From Spartobacteria bacterium UBA695 (lineage in GTDB: Bacteria; Verrucomicrobiota; Verrucomicrobiia; Chthoniobacterales; Chthoniobacteraceae): a DNA stretch of 64,000 nt. This document shows positions 1 through 10,527 of the stretch, piece after piece. The stretch covers positions 30,079-94,078 of the forward strand of contig DBMP01000003.1 in the NCBI GenBank assembly GCA_002298145.1, written 5' to 3'. Below the pieces are notes generated by a model that made no database searches, had not been told where the DNA came from, and was given only the letters and a program-made list of their open reading frames with translations. The stretch's first letter is position 1, and each line of letters starts with the position of its first letter. Both the position numbers and the translations under genes were made by a program.

Positions 1-1403
1 CGATGATGGAAACCACCGTCGTCCTCAAGCCCAAGGAACAGTGGCGCGCCAAAGAACGCTGGTACTCCCGCTACCTCCCCGAATGGCTCAAAGCCCCGCT
101 GCGCCAAATCTGGCCCGAGCACATCTCGCAAGAGGAACTCATCGCCGAAATGGACCACGCCATCCAGATCCCCGGCAGCGTCAACGCTTGGACCATGCCC
201 ATCAAAGGCCGCATCGACATGCTCAGCACCGGCGTACGCACCCCCATCGGCATCAAAGTCCTCGGCGCGAACATCGAGGTAATCCAGGCCATCGGCAGCC
301 GCATCGAAAACGTCCTTAAAAAAGTCCCCGGCACCCGCAGCGTCTTTGCCGAACGCGCCGCGGGCGGTTACTTCGTCGACTTCGTCCCCAAGCGCGAGGC
401 CCTCGCCCGCTACGGCCTCACCGTCGAGGACCTCCAAGCCGTCATCCTCAGCGCCGTCGGTGGCGAGACCATCTCCACCACCATCGAAGGCCGGGAGCGC
501 TACTCCATCAACCTCCGCTACCCGCGCGACCTGCGCCAGGACCTCGACCAGCTCCAGCGCATCCTCGTCACCGTGCGCGGCGGGAAAAATCCCATCCAGG
601 TCCCCATGATCGAACTGGCCGACATCCTGCTCCTCAACGGCCCCTCCATGATCCGCAACGAAAACGGCATGATGGCCGGTTACGTCTTCGTCGACATCGC
701 AGGCCGCGACATCGGCGGCTACGTCGAGGAAGCCAAGCGCATCGTGCGCGAAGAGGTCAAGCTCCCCACCGGCTATAGCCTCCTCTGGAGCGGCCAATAC
801 GAGAACATGGAGCGCGTCAAAGAGCGCATGAAAATGATCCTCCCCATCACCGGCCTCCTCATCTTCATCCTGCTCTACTTCAATACCCAGAGCACATTCA
901 AGACCCTGCTCGTCATGGCAGCCGTCCCGTTCAGTTTGGTCGGCGCAGTCTGGTTCATGTGGCTGCTGGGCTACAACCTGTCGGTGGCCGCCTGGGTCGG
1001 CATGATCGCCCTCATGGGCCTCGACGCAGAAACCGGCGTCTTCATGCTCATGTTCCTAGACCTTTCCTACAACGACGCCGTGCGCCAGGGCAGAATGCGC
1101 AGCCTGGGCGACTTGAAAGAAGCCATCGTCCACGGCGCGGTCAAACGGCTGCGCCCGAAACTCATGACCGTCACCTGCGCCTTCATCGGCCTCATGCCCA
1201 TCATGTGGTCCACCGGCACAGGCTCCGACATGATCAAGCGCGTCACCGCCCCGCTAGCCGGGGGACTCGCCACCTCATTCATCATGGAACTGCTCGTCTA
1301 CCCGGCCATCTACCTCCTGTGGAAATGGCGTTCAGAAGTACGCCCCTCGCTTGAAAACGGCCGCCCCATCGAGCTGACCGAAACCGCGAACCACGCCGCA
1401 TAA
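1..1403 (+). CDS. cusA: CusA/CzcA-type heavy-metal RND efflux pump, C-terminal part (5' end outside window)
   Basis: C-terminal half of an inner-membrane RND pump of the heavy-metal (HME, Cu/Ag type) class, which works with an adaptor and outer-membrane channel to expel metal ions using the proton gradient. The visible 466 residues begin inside the gene, because CusA proteins are about 1,040 residues long and the text already starts in the periplasmic region (METTVVLKPKEQW near residue 2, typical of CusA). Membrane helices run from about residue 280 to 445, with the CusA-like segment MGLDAETGVFMLMFL near 338. The frame is open to the left edge; stop TAA at 1401. It converges on pyrG. The metal specificity is inferred from family resemblance only. 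Confidence 0.9.
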   Translation, partial: MMETTVVLKPKEQWRAKERWYSRYLPEWLKAPLRQIWPEHISQEELIAEMDHAIQIPGSVNAWTMPIKGRIDMLSTGVRTPIGIKVLGANIEVIQAIGSRIENVLKKVPGTRSVFAERAAGGYFVDFVPKREALARYGLTVEDLQAVILSAVGGETISTTIEGRERYSINLRYPRDLRQDLDQLQRILVTVRGGKNPIQVPMIELADILLLNGPSMIRNENGMMAGYVFVDIAGRDIGGYVEEAKRIVREEVKLPTGYSLLWSGQYENMERVKERMKMILPITGLLIFILLYFNTQSTFKTLLVMAAVPFSLVGAVWFMWLLGYNLSVAAWVGMIALMGLDAETGVFMLMFLDLSYNDAVRQGRMRSLGDLKEAIVHGAVKRLRPKLMTVTCAFIGLMPIMWSTGTGSDMIKRVTAPLAGGLATSFIMELLVYPAIYLLWKWRSEVRPSLENGRPIELTETANHAA

Positions 1404-1429
1404 AAAAACGCACGTTCCCCTCTCCCCCT

Positions 1430-1454
1430 CGTTCCCGAGCTAAACTCGGGAACG
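1430..1454. terminator. Perfect 10-bp hairpin between convergent genes
   Basis: A perfect inverted repeat (CGTTCCCGAG / CTCGGGAACG, 5-nt loop) sits between the stops of the converging RND and pyrG genes, where a bidirectional terminator is expected. There is no clear T-run on either side, so it is not a textbook intrinsic terminator. The stem is seen directly; the role is inferred from position. Confidence 0.5.
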
Positions 1455-1497
1455 CGCCACTCCAAACCGGTAAAGAAGAACTGAGCGGGAAAACGCC

Positions 1498-3096
<1,599 letters not shown>

Positions 3097-3117
3097 AGAG
3101 AGGTGTTGGTGGGAAGG

Positions 3118-3876
3118 TTACGCGGATTTTGCGCTTTTTCGCAGGATTTTTTCAACGGCTTGTACGTCGCCGGGGGTATCGACCCCGACTGAAGCGTGTT
3201 TGGTGATGAGCACGCGGATGCGCGCGCCGTTTTCAAGGGCTCGGAGTTGCTCCAGCTGCTCGGCTTTTTCAAGCAAGCTGGGCTTCCATTTGACGAACTG
3301 GAGGAGAAAGCGGAGCGAATAACCGTAGATCCCCTGGTGCCGGTAGAACGGCGCGGAGCCCCCGGCATCGCGGATGAAAGGAATCGGGCTGCGGGAAAAA
3401 TAGAGGGCGTCGCCATCGCGCCGGAGGACCACCTTGACGGCGTTGGGGTTCGCCACGTCATCGTCCGGCCCGAACGGATTAGCGGCGGTGATCATGTCGA
3501 GCTTGGGATCGGCGGTCAGCGTCTTGGCCAGGCGGTTAAGGAGCGCGGGATCGACCAGCGGCTCGTCCCCCTGGACGTTGAGAACGTGCGTGATCCCCTT
3601 CAGCTTTTTGGCCACCTCGGCAATGCGGTCCGTTCCGCTGCGGTGTTTCGGGGAGGTAATGGAGACCTCCGCGCCAAAGGCAAACGCGGCCTCGGCGATG
3701 CGCATATCGTCCGTGGCCACGATGACCCGGGAAATGGCCTTTGCCTTCAGCGTGCGCTCCCAGACATGCTGGATGAGCGGTTTGCCCGCGATGACATGGA
3801 GGGATTTCCCGGGAAACCGGGTGGAACCCCAACGGGCAGGCAAAATGGCGGCGACGGCGCTCTTAGATGCTGGCAT
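3118..3876 (-). CDS. kdsB: 3-deoxy-manno-octulosonate cytidylyltransferase (CMP-KDO synthetase)
   Basis: Activates KDO with CTP to CMP-KDO for the lipopolysaccharide inner core; cytoplasmic. 252 residues, the family length. The nucleotide-binding opening ILPARWGSTRFPGK is at 11-24, the SGTDR motif at 80-84 and the NVQGDEP motif at 100-106, all diagnostic. The start overlaps the end of the GmhB-like gene by 14 nt, showing translational coupling. KdsB uses CTP, the product of the next gene, pyrG, so the order heptose kinase, phosphatase, kdsB, pyrG makes metabolic sense. Confidence 0.97.
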   Translation of the reverse strand: MPASKSAVAAILPARWGSTRFPGKSLHVIAGKPLIQHVWERTLKAKAISRVIVATDDMRIAEAAFAFGAEVSITSPKHRSGTDRIAEVAKKLKGITHVLNVQGDEPLVDPALLNRLAKTLTADPKLDMITAANPFGPDDDVANPNAVKVVLRRDGDALYFSRSPIPFIRDAGGSAPFYRHQGIYGYSLRFLLQFVKWKPSLLEKAEQLEQLRALENGARIRVLITKHASVGVDTPGDVQAVEKILRKSAKSA

Positions 3877-4432
3877 CCTTATTCTGTAAGATAAGGGCTA
3901 CCGCCGCGACAATATCTTTTGCGATAAAATTAGGGGAAACCCCCGCGGCCACCTCCTGGCAGCCGTACCCGGTCTCGACCAAAACCGTCCGGGTCCCCGC
4001 CCGTTGACCGCATTCGACATCGGCCCGCTTATCCCCCACGAACCAGGAGCGCGCGAGGTCAATGCCCAGGTCCCGAGCCGCTTCGAGCACCATTCCCGGC
4101 TCCGGTTTCCGGCGAACCGAGGGGGTGGAGGGGGCGTCTGGGCAGAAATAGGTGGCGGCGATGGCCGAAGAAGACGCGGAGACGGGCTCCTCGTCGATCT
4201 GCCGGATCAGCTCCGCCTGCACGGCCCGGTATTGGGCTTCAGTGAAGTAGCCGCGCCCGATACCCGCCTGGTTGGTGATAATCACGCAGAGAAACCCGTT
4301 GCGGTTCAGCTCCCGGAGCGCCTCCCCCGTACAAGGGAACACCCGGACCAGCGCCGGATCGGCACAGTAGTTAACCTCCTCCATGAGGGTGCCGTCGCGG
4401 TCCAAAAACACGGCGGGCCTCAACGAACTCAC
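3863..4432 (-). CDS. gmhB: HAD-family histidinol/heptose-bisphosphate phosphatase (GmhB-like)
   Basis: Probably removes the C7 phosphate of D-glycero-manno-heptose 1,7-bisphosphate on the way to ADP-heptose. 189 residues. HAD motif I is FLDRDGTL (Asp11, Asp13), motif II the ITNQAG segment, and motifs III/IV the RKPEPGM and VGDKRADVECG segments. The cysteine/histidine zinc loop usual in GmhB is mostly missing: only one Cys (YFCPD) remains before RKPEPGM. The gene overlaps the heptose kinase upstream by 4 nt and kdsB downstream by 14 nt, which strongly supports the heptose role over histidinol phosphatase. Confidence 0.85.
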   Translation of the reverse strand: MSSLRPAVFLDRDGTLMEEVNYCADPALVRVFPCTGEALRELNRNGFLCVIITNQAGIGRGYFTEAQYRAVQAELIRQIDEEPVSASSSAIAATYFCPDAPSTPSVRRKPEPGMVLEAARDLGIDLARSWFVGDKRADVECGQRAGTRTVLVETGYGCQEVAAGVSPNFIAKDIVAAVALILQNKDASI

Positions 4433-5436
4433 GCCGATTCCTCCACAAAACTACCCTGCAACTCCTCCAGCGTCAGCGTAGCCGTGCCGAGCTTGCCGAC
4501 GACGACGCCCGCCGCATGGTTGGCGATCAACGCCGCCTCCCGCGCCGTGGCCCCCGAGCAGAGCGCCAGCGTATAGAGCGCGATGGTCGTATCGCCCGCG
4601 CCGGAAACGTCATAGACCTCCTTGGCCAGCGTGGGAATGTGAAACGGAGCCTCGTCGCGCTGGAAAAGCATAATGCCCTGCTCGCTCAACGTCACCAGCA
4701 GGCTCGCCGTATCCCAGCGCTCCAGCAGCACCTCGCCCGCCTTGAGCAGCTCCTTGTCCTCAATAGCCGGTTCAACCGGGTCGGAAGGCGGCAGTCCGGC
4801 GGCGGCAAAGGCCTCCATCCGGTTCGGTTTGACGGTATCCACCCGTTTCCAGATCAGCCGATTGTTCGGGTTGGGGTCAACGGTGACGATTTTCCCCGCC
4901 TGCCGGGCCAGCGAAATAATGGCATCCACGAGTTCCTGGTTCAGCAGCCCCTTGGCGTAATCCTCAATGATGACCCCGTCGATTTCGTCAATCAACGCCC
5001 CCAGGCGCTCCAGCACCGCCGTCATTTGCAACGCGGTCAGGCCGGTCCTGCGCTCGCGGTCCACCCGGACCACCTGCTGGTTGCGGGCGATGATGCGCGT
5101 TTTAACAATGGTCTGGTAATTCGGGTCCTCCACCAAGCAGTCAAGCCGGATGCCGTCGGCGGCAAGGAGGTTTTTCAGGTGCAGCGCATGGTCATTCGCC
5201 CCGATGAGGCCCAGCAAATGAACCGTCTTGGCGAAACCGCTCAGGTTGCGCGCCACGTTGGCCGCGCCGCCGGGATAACGCGTCTCCCGATCCACCTCGA
5301 CCACCGGCACAGGCGCTTCCGGGGAGATCCGCTTCACACGGCCCCAGATAAATTCATCGAGCATGATATCCCCCACGACGAGGAGGGTCATTCCGGAAAA
5401 ACGATTGGCGATTTGTTGAAAACGGGAAAGGTTCAT
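4429..5436 (-). CDS. rfaE1: D-glycero-beta-D-manno-heptose 7-phosphate kinase (kinase-only HldE/RfaE)
   Basis: PfkB-family sugar kinase that phosphorylates heptose 7-phosphate at C1 for ADP-heptose and lipopolysaccharide core synthesis. 335 residues: only the kinase half of E. coli HldE, with no cytidylyltransferase domain, so the nucleotidyltransferase must be encoded elsewhere. The N-terminal GDIMLDEF motif (22-29), the sugar-binding YPGGAANVARN (54-64) and the catalytic DVSGAGDT motif with GAGD at 279-282 are all present. First gene of the leftward operon, overlapping gmhB by 4 nt. The 108-bp gap to the divergent murQ fusion must hold promoters for both directions. Confidence 0.94.
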   Translation of the reverse strand: MNLSRFQQIANRFSGMTLLVVGDIMLDEFIWGRVKRISPEAPVPVVEVDRETRYPGGAANVARNLSGFAKTVHLLGLIGANDHALHLKNLLAADGIRLDCLVEDPNYQTIVKTRIIARNQQVVRVDRERRTGLTALQMTAVLERLGALIDEIDGVIIEDYAKGLLNQELVDAIISLARQAGKIVTVDPNPNNRLIWKRVDTVKPNRMEAFAAAGLPPSDPVEPAIEDKELLKAGEVLLERWDTASLLVTLSEQGIMLFQRDEAPFHIPTLAKEVYDVSGAGDTTIALYTLALCSGATAREAALIANHAAGVVVGKLGTATLTLEELQGSFVEESA

Positions 5437-5544
5437 TGCGGGAAACGCGTAGAGGCGCCCTAAACACTAGACAGGTTTCCCCTGATTGAAAACAAGCTTT
5501 TTGAGCAGTTGCCGGATCGCCCTTTCGGGCGCAAGTTTCAAGTG

Positions 5545-7281
5545 ATGAAACGCGTGCTGGGCATCGAGGGCGGAGGAACCAAAACGGAGTGGATCTACAG
5601 AGACGAACCCGGGGGCGTCACCCGTGGCGGCGTGCTCCCGGCAGCCAACCTGAGGCTGATTGACAACACCTCGCTGGAAACCCTCTTGAGCGTCCTGCCC
5701 GCCGACGCCACGCACGTAGGCGTCTTCCTGGCCGGATGCGCCAACGAAGCCGACCGCAAACGCCTTTCAGCCATCGTCTCCACCGTCTGGCCCCAAGCCA
5801 AAACAGTCATTGGGGGCGACCGCGAGTCTGGCTTTGCCGCCGCCTTCGGAGACCGCGACGGCGTGGCCGTCATCGCAGGAACCGGCTCCGCCATCACCGC
5901 GCGCCGGGGCCTCCGGTTTGAAAAAGCAGGCGGCTGGGGCCAGCTCCTGGGCGATATCGGCAGCGGCTACCACCTCGCCGTCCAGGCCCTACGCCACGTC
6001 CTCTGGACCTACGACCTCACCCGCCGCGTCGCGGGCCCGGGCGAAGCCATCCTTTCCGCCCTCGCCCTCAACCGGGTCGAAGAACTGGTCCACTGGGCCG
6101 AAGAAGCCGACAAAATGTCCGTCGCCAAGCTCGCCCCCGTCCTCTTCCAAGCCGCAGCCCAGGGCGACCAGGAAATCAGCGCCATCCTCGACCGGGGGGC
6201 CGCCGCGCTCGCCGACGGCGCCTGCGCCACCATCCGGCGGCTCGGCTTCGACACCGCGCCCGAGATCCGCCTCCAGGGCGGCATCTTCGTGCACCACCCA
6301 GAATACGTCGAGCGCTTCACCCGCCGCATCGCGGAAAGCCCCTACGCCCAGGCCCCCGTCAGCGTCTGCACCGAGTCCGGAGCCGTCGGCTCCCTCTGGC
6401 TGGCCGCCGAGGGAAGCGTTCCCGTGCCCACCCCGCCCGAAACAAAGCCGGAAATCGACCTCACCGAACTCGCAGGCGCGCTCACCGAACAGCGCAACCC
6501 CGCCTCCGAAGGCCTCGACTCCATGAGCACCCCGCAAATCGTCGATCTCTTTTTAAGCGAGGAAAACCGCGTCAGCGAAGCCCTCGCCGCAGCGCGAAAT
6601 CCCCTGGTCGAAGCCGTGGAAATCGTCACCGACAGCCTGCGCCGGGGTGGCCGCCTCTTCTACGTCGGCGCGGGAACCAGCGGACGGCTCGGCGTGCTGG
6701 ACGCCAGCGAAATCCCGCCCACCTTTGGCGAAAACCCGGAGCGCATCCAAGCCATCATCGCAGGCGGCGTCGGCGCCCTCTACCGGGCAGCCGAAGGAGC
6801 CGAGGACCAACGCGAAGCCGGGGCCCTAGCCATCGTGGAACGCGGAGTCCGCCCCCAGGACGTCGTCTGCGGCATCACCGCCAGTGGCCGCACCCCCTTC
6901 GTCCTCGGCGCACTCGCCCAAGCCCGCACCCTCGGAGCCCGCACCCTGCTCCTCGCCTGCAACCCAGCCCGGCGGCACGACGGCGCGGCATGGGACGTGG
7001 AAATCGACCTCCCCACCGGCCCGGAACTCGTCACCGGCTCCACCCGGCTCAAAGCAGGCACCGCAACCAAGTGCGCCCTCAACATCCTCTCCACAGCGAC
7101 CATGGTGAAGCTGGGCAAAGTCCACGGCAACTTGATGGCCAACGTCGCCGTCACCAACGCCAAGCTGCGGGACCGGGCCATCCGCTTAGTCAGCGCCCTA
7201 CGCGGCCTGCCCCGAACGGAAGCTGAAGCCCTCCTTGAAGCCAACGCCTGGGACGTCCGCCGCTGCCTGCCGCCTGAATAG
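5545..7281 (+). CDS. murQ: Fused N-acetylglucosamine/N-acetylmuramate kinase and MurNAc-6-phosphate etherase
   Basis: Two-domain cytoplasmic enzyme of peptidoglycan sugar recycling, about 578 residues. The N-terminal 300 residues are a BadF/BcrA-type sugar kinase of the ASKHA fold (GIEGGGTKTEW at 5-15, a GTGSA motif, a glycine-rich GDIGSGYH segment). From about 314 the MurQ etherase follows: EQRNPAS, the sugar-phosphate isomerase segment GAGTSGRLGVLDASE with the catalytic-type glutamate at 389, and a GAED motif near 420. The pair would phosphorylate MurNAc and cleave the lactyl ether to give GlcNAc-6-phosphate. The ATG at 5545 is chosen because homology begins there (MKRVLGIEGG); an upstream start at 5509 adds only non-family residues. 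The substrate is inferred from the fusion. Confidence 0.93.
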   Translation: MKRVLGIEGGGTKTEWIYRDEPGGVTRGGVLPAANLRLIDNTSLETLLSVLPADATHVGVFLAGCANEADRKRLSAIVSTVWPQAKTVIGGDRESGFAAAFGDRDGVAVIAGTGSAITARRGLRFEKAGGWGQLLGDIGSGYHLAVQALRHVLWTYDLTRRVAGPGEAILSALALNRVEELVHWAEEADKMSVAKLAPVLFQAAAQGDQEISAILDRGAAALADGACATIRRLGFDTAPEIRLQGGIFVHHPEYVERFTRRIAESPYAQAPVSVCTESGAVGSLWLAAEGSVPVPTPPETKPEIDLTELAGALTEQRNPASEGLDSMSTPQIVDLFLSEENRVSEALAAARNPLVEAVEIVTDSLRRGGRLFYVGAGTSGRLGVLDASEIPPTFGENPERIQAIIAGGVGALYRAAEGAEDQREAGALAIVERGVRPQDVVCGITASGRTPFVLGALAQARTLGARTLLLACNPARRHDGAAWDVEIDLPTGPELVTGSTRLKAGTATKCALNILSTATMVKLGKVHGNLMANVAVTNAKLRDRAIRLVSALRGLPRTEAEALLEANAWDVRRCLPPE

Positions 7282-7468
7282 CCGATATTATCAGGAACTC
7301 AGGAAAGTCAGGAAGTAGCTGGGCTATGAATTGAGGCTTTGCGTGGTAGGAAAACCAGACGAAAAGCACGGTTCCCCAAAGCTACACAGCACTCACGAGA
7401 GAACATTCGTTTTCCAGACTGAGGCGTGAAGAAAAATACCGCCAAAGAAAACCAAAGGTAAAACAGAG

Positions 7469-7639
7469 TCACTTCTTAAAAATAAATTTAAGCACTACGT
7501 AGCTAACGCAATTCGCAACAACAATCGCCGCAAGGTACCCTAGAATGTATCTCGAGGTAATCTTTTGGTTCTGAATCAAAATCGCAACAAGCATAGTTGC
7601 GACCATGAATAAATTAAGAAATATCAAGCCAGAGCGCAT
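7469..7639 (-). CDS. Small predicted two-helix membrane protein
   Basis: A short frame of 56 residues from the ATG at 7639 (a TTG start at 7720 would give 83). It consists of a hydrophobic segment (LIFLNLFMVATMLVAIL), a short polar turn (QNQKITSR), a second hydrophobic stretch (YILGYLAAIVVANCVSYVV) and a basic tail. It is flanked by AT-rich DNA without other genes. I recognise no family. The two-helix pattern is seen directly; that it is expressed is inferred. Confidence 0.45.
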   Translation of the reverse strand: MRSGLIFLNLFMVATMLVAILIQNQKITSRYILGYLAAIVVANCVSYVVLKFIFKK

Positions 7640-7856
7640 ATTGACGGCAGTATTCGAAATTTTGTGTGCGGGCCGAGTTTCTGATGCTGTTTGGTGCAGA
7701 GAAAAGGGGACAGGCGACAATTTCTTACAGATAAAAGAATTCAGTCAATCAATGACACCTACCCCATTCTCTCAAATGAGGAGGCTTTGAGGCTTTCAGT
7801 CATCGCACAGCCAAATCCTTCCGGTGGCCCGAAACCGCCCAGAGAAGAAAGACGCT

Positions 7857-8219
7857 ATGAAACCGATGATCCCATTGATAACCGCCGTGTTTACCGTCGC
7901 AGCAGCGAGCCTGGCCATGGCTAGTGGATGCCACACTTACAAAGTCCGGCTGGAACCGGCGCGAGCGAAAATCATCCAGACCAAAATTTACCAAACAAGC
8001 TCCTGCACGCCCACCCAGACGATCTGCCCCCACCCCTCTTCGCTCGACATGACCTACGCAGCCTACGGCCCCAGCCACCCGGGGACCTCGTACCCTCAGC
8101 CCCGCCTCGTATCGCTCGAGCCTGTTGCCACCTACCGTTCCGCACGCACTACAACCTGCCTGCCGCCCCACCCCTCATCCCTCGCCATAACCTACGCCGC
8201 CTACAATCCCATCCGGTAA
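7857..8219 (+). CDS. Small exported protein with an internal duplication
   Basis: About 120 residues. The N-terminus is a Sec signal peptide (MKPMIPLITAVFTVAAASLA, cleavage near MASG), so the mature protein is outside the inner membrane. The body contains two copies of the motif PHPSSLxxTYAAYxP, at roughly residues 58-72 and 103-117, each preceded by a Cys-containing segment. The similarity is also visible in the DNA, so it is a fairly recent duplication. The start at 7857 is chosen because an AGAGAAGAAAG ribosome site lies just before it and the signal peptide begins there. No family recognised. Confidence 0.55.
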   Translation: MKPMIPLITAVFTVAAASLAMASGCHTYKVRLEPARAKIIQTKIYQTSSCTPTQTICPHPSSLDMTYAAYGPSHPGTSYPQPRLVSLEPVATYRSARTTTCLPPHPSSLAITYAAYNPIR

Positions 8220-8337
8220 CCAATCCGAAGCCCCGCCTCTCAAATCCAGGCAATCCGAATCCCCCAAAGCCCCATCCACCCCACCCCCAGTTCTTTACTA
8301 GACCCGGCAGGAAATTCCGCGTAGATTTCCCGGTTCC

Positions 8338-10527
8338 ATGTCTAGTAAGAGTTCGCTGCTCAAACTTGCCGAACTGCTCGTACGCACGGTTTATCGGCTC
8401 CACATCAGCGGACTGGAAACCCTGCCCTCGGGCGGGTGCCTCCTCGTACCCAACCACGTCACCTGGGTCAACGCCGTCGTTCTCCAAGCAGCCTGCCCCC
8501 GCCCCATCCGGTTCCTGGTTTACGAACCTTACTACCGCCACCCCCTCCTCCACCCGCTCTTCAAACTCCTGCGCGCCATCCCCATCTCCTCGCGCAAAGC
8601 CAAAGACGCCCTGCGCCAGGCTTCAGCGCTAGTCCGCGAGGGCGAAATCGTCTGCATCTTTCCCGAGGGCGAACTCTCCCGCACCGGCATGCTCCTGCGG
8701 CTACGCCGAGGCTACGAAGTCATCGCCCACGCCGCCGAGTGCCCCGTCGTCCCCGTCTGGCTCGACCAGCTTTGGGGCTCCATCTTCTCCTTCCAGGGCA
8801 AACGCTTCTTTAAAAAACTCCCCAAGCGTCTCCCCTACCCCGTCACCGTCTTTTTCGGCGAACCGCTGCCCTACGACCGCGCCGACATCACCCGCCTGCG
8901 CGAGCAGATGCTCCAAATCGGCGAACGCGCCTACCAGCAGCGCCCGCTTCTTAACGGCCACCTCGCCATGGCCTGCCTGCGCGGCCTCAAGCACCATCAA
9001 TTTGAAACCGTCGTCGTCGACGGCATGGACGGCTCCCATACCAGCCGCGGCACCGTGCTCGCCGCCGCCATCGTCCTAGCCCGGCACCTCAAAGCGCATT
9101 GCGAAAAAAAACGCATCGCCATCATGTTCCCGCCAGGCCGCGCCGCCGTCATCGCCAACCTGGCCGTCACACTGGCCAACAAAGTCCCCGTCAACCTCAA
9201 CTTCACCGCCGGGAAAGCCGCCATGCAGTCTTCCATCAAGACCGGCGACCTCCAGCACCTCCTCACCGCCACCCCCGTCCTGAAACGCTTTGGCGACCTC
9301 CCTCTTCCCGAAAAAGTCCTCCTCCTCGACGAAATCCTCCCCCCACTCAAGCCGCGCATCCTCCTCTGGCGCGCCATCGTCGCCGTCACCCCCTGGTGGG
9401 TCCTCGCCCCCCTGCTGGAAATCCCCCGTGTCGGCAACCACAACGAAGCCGTCGTCCTCTTCACCAGCGGCTCCGGCGGCGACCCCAAAGGCGTCGTCCT
9501 AAGCCACCGCAACCTCCTCGCCAACGTCGCCCAATTCGGCGAACTCCTCAACCTCACCCCCAGCGACGGCCTCCTCGCCTCCCTGCCCTTCTTCCACTCC
9601 TTCGGCTGCACCGTCACCCTCTGGTTCCCGCTCATCGAGCGCATCAAAATGGTGACCTACCCGAACCCGCTCGACGCCGAAAAAAACGCCGAACTCATCC
9701 AAAAACACCAAATCACCGTCATCCTCGCCACCCCCACCTTCCTGCGCGGCTACCTGCGCAAAGCCACCCCCGAGCAACTCGCCTCCGTCGACCTCGTCGT
9801 CACCGGAGCCGAAAAACTCCCGCGTGACGTCGCCAACGCCTTTCGCGAGAAATTCGGCAAAGAAGTCATGGAAGGCTACGGCCTCACCGAAACCGCCCCC
9901 GTCATCTCCGTCAACCTCCCCGAGCCCCCCAAATCCAAGCCCGAAGACGAAGTCCAGCCCTCCTCGCGCCCCGGCTCCGTCGGCAAAATGGCCCCCGGCA
10001 TGGCAGGCCAGATCCGCGACCCGGAAACCGGCCGCCCCCTCCAGTGCCACGAAACCGGCATGCTCTGGGTCAAAGGCCCCAACATCTTCGAAGGCTACCT
10101 CAACGCCCCCGCCCGCACCGCCGAAGTCCTCGTAGACGGATGGTTCAACACCGGCGACCTCGGCCGCTTCGACGAAGACGGCTTCCTCTACATCGAAGGC
10201 CGCGTCGCCCGATTCTCCAAAATCGCCGGAGAAATGGTCCCCCACGAAGCCCTCGAAGCCAAAATCCTAGCGGCCCTCGGCAAAGAAGGCACCGATATCC
10301 GCATCATCTGCATCGTCGGCATCCCCGACACCAACAAAGGCGAAGCCATCATCCTCCTAAGCACCCTCGACATCGACCTCCCCGCGCTGCGCTCCCAGCT
10401 CCTCGAGCGCGGCGTCCCCCCCCTCTGGATCCCCAAAATCGTCAAACGTCTCGACACCATCCCCCTGATGCCCAGCGGCAAACTCGACCTGCAAGCCTGC
10501 AAACAAGCCGCCAGAGCCAAGCGATAA
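8338..10527 (+). CDS. aas: Bifunctional lysophospholipid acyltransferase / acyl-activating enzyme (Aas-like)
   Basis: A 729-residue fusion like E. coli Aas, which re-acylates lysophospholipids with fatty acids that it activates itself; probably at the inner membrane. Residues 1-200 are a PlsC-type acyltransferase with PNHVTWVN at 38-45 and FPEGELSRTG near 108. Residues 360-729 are an AMP-binding enzyme with TSGSGGDPKG near 376, GYGLTETAP near 513 and FNTGDLG near 604. In the NHx4D acyltransferase motif the aspartate is replaced by asparagine (His40, Asn45). It stands alone, and its stop directly abuts that of the converging anti-sigma gene. Confidence 0.88.
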   Translation: MSSKSSLLKLAELLVRTVYRLHISGLETLPSGGCLLVPNHVTWVNAVVLQAACPRPIRFLVYEPYYRHPLLHPLFKLLRAIPISSRKAKDALRQASALVREGEIVCIFPEGELSRTGMLLRLRRGYEVIAHAAECPVVPVWLDQLWGSIFSFQGKRFFKKLPKRLPYPVTVFFGEPLPYDRADITRLREQMLQIGERAYQQRPLLNGHLAMACLRGLKHHQFETVVVDGMDGSHTSRGTVLAAAIVLARHLKAHCEKKRIAIMFPPGRAAVIANLAVTLANKVPVNLNFTAGKAAMQSSIKTGDLQHLLTATPVLKRFGDLPLPEKVLLLDEILPPLKPRILLWRAIVAVTPWWVLAPLLEIPRVGNHNEAVVLFTSGSGGDPKGVVLSHRNLLANVAQFGELLNLTPSDGLLASLPFFHSFGCTVTLWFPLIERIKMVTYPNPLDAEKNAELIQKHQITVILATPTFLRGYLRKATPEQLASVDLVVTGAEKLPRDVANAFREKFGKEVMEGYGLTETAPVISVNLPEPPKSKPEDEVQPSSRPGSVGKMAPGMAGQIRDPETGRPLQCHETGMLWVKGPNIFEGYLNAPARTAEVLVDGWFNTGDLGRFDEDGFLYIEGRVARFSKIAGEMVPHEALEAKILAALGKEGTDIRIICIVGIPDTNKGEAIILLSTLDIDLPALRSQLLERGVPPLWIPKIVKRLDTIPLMPSGKLDLQACKQAARAKR

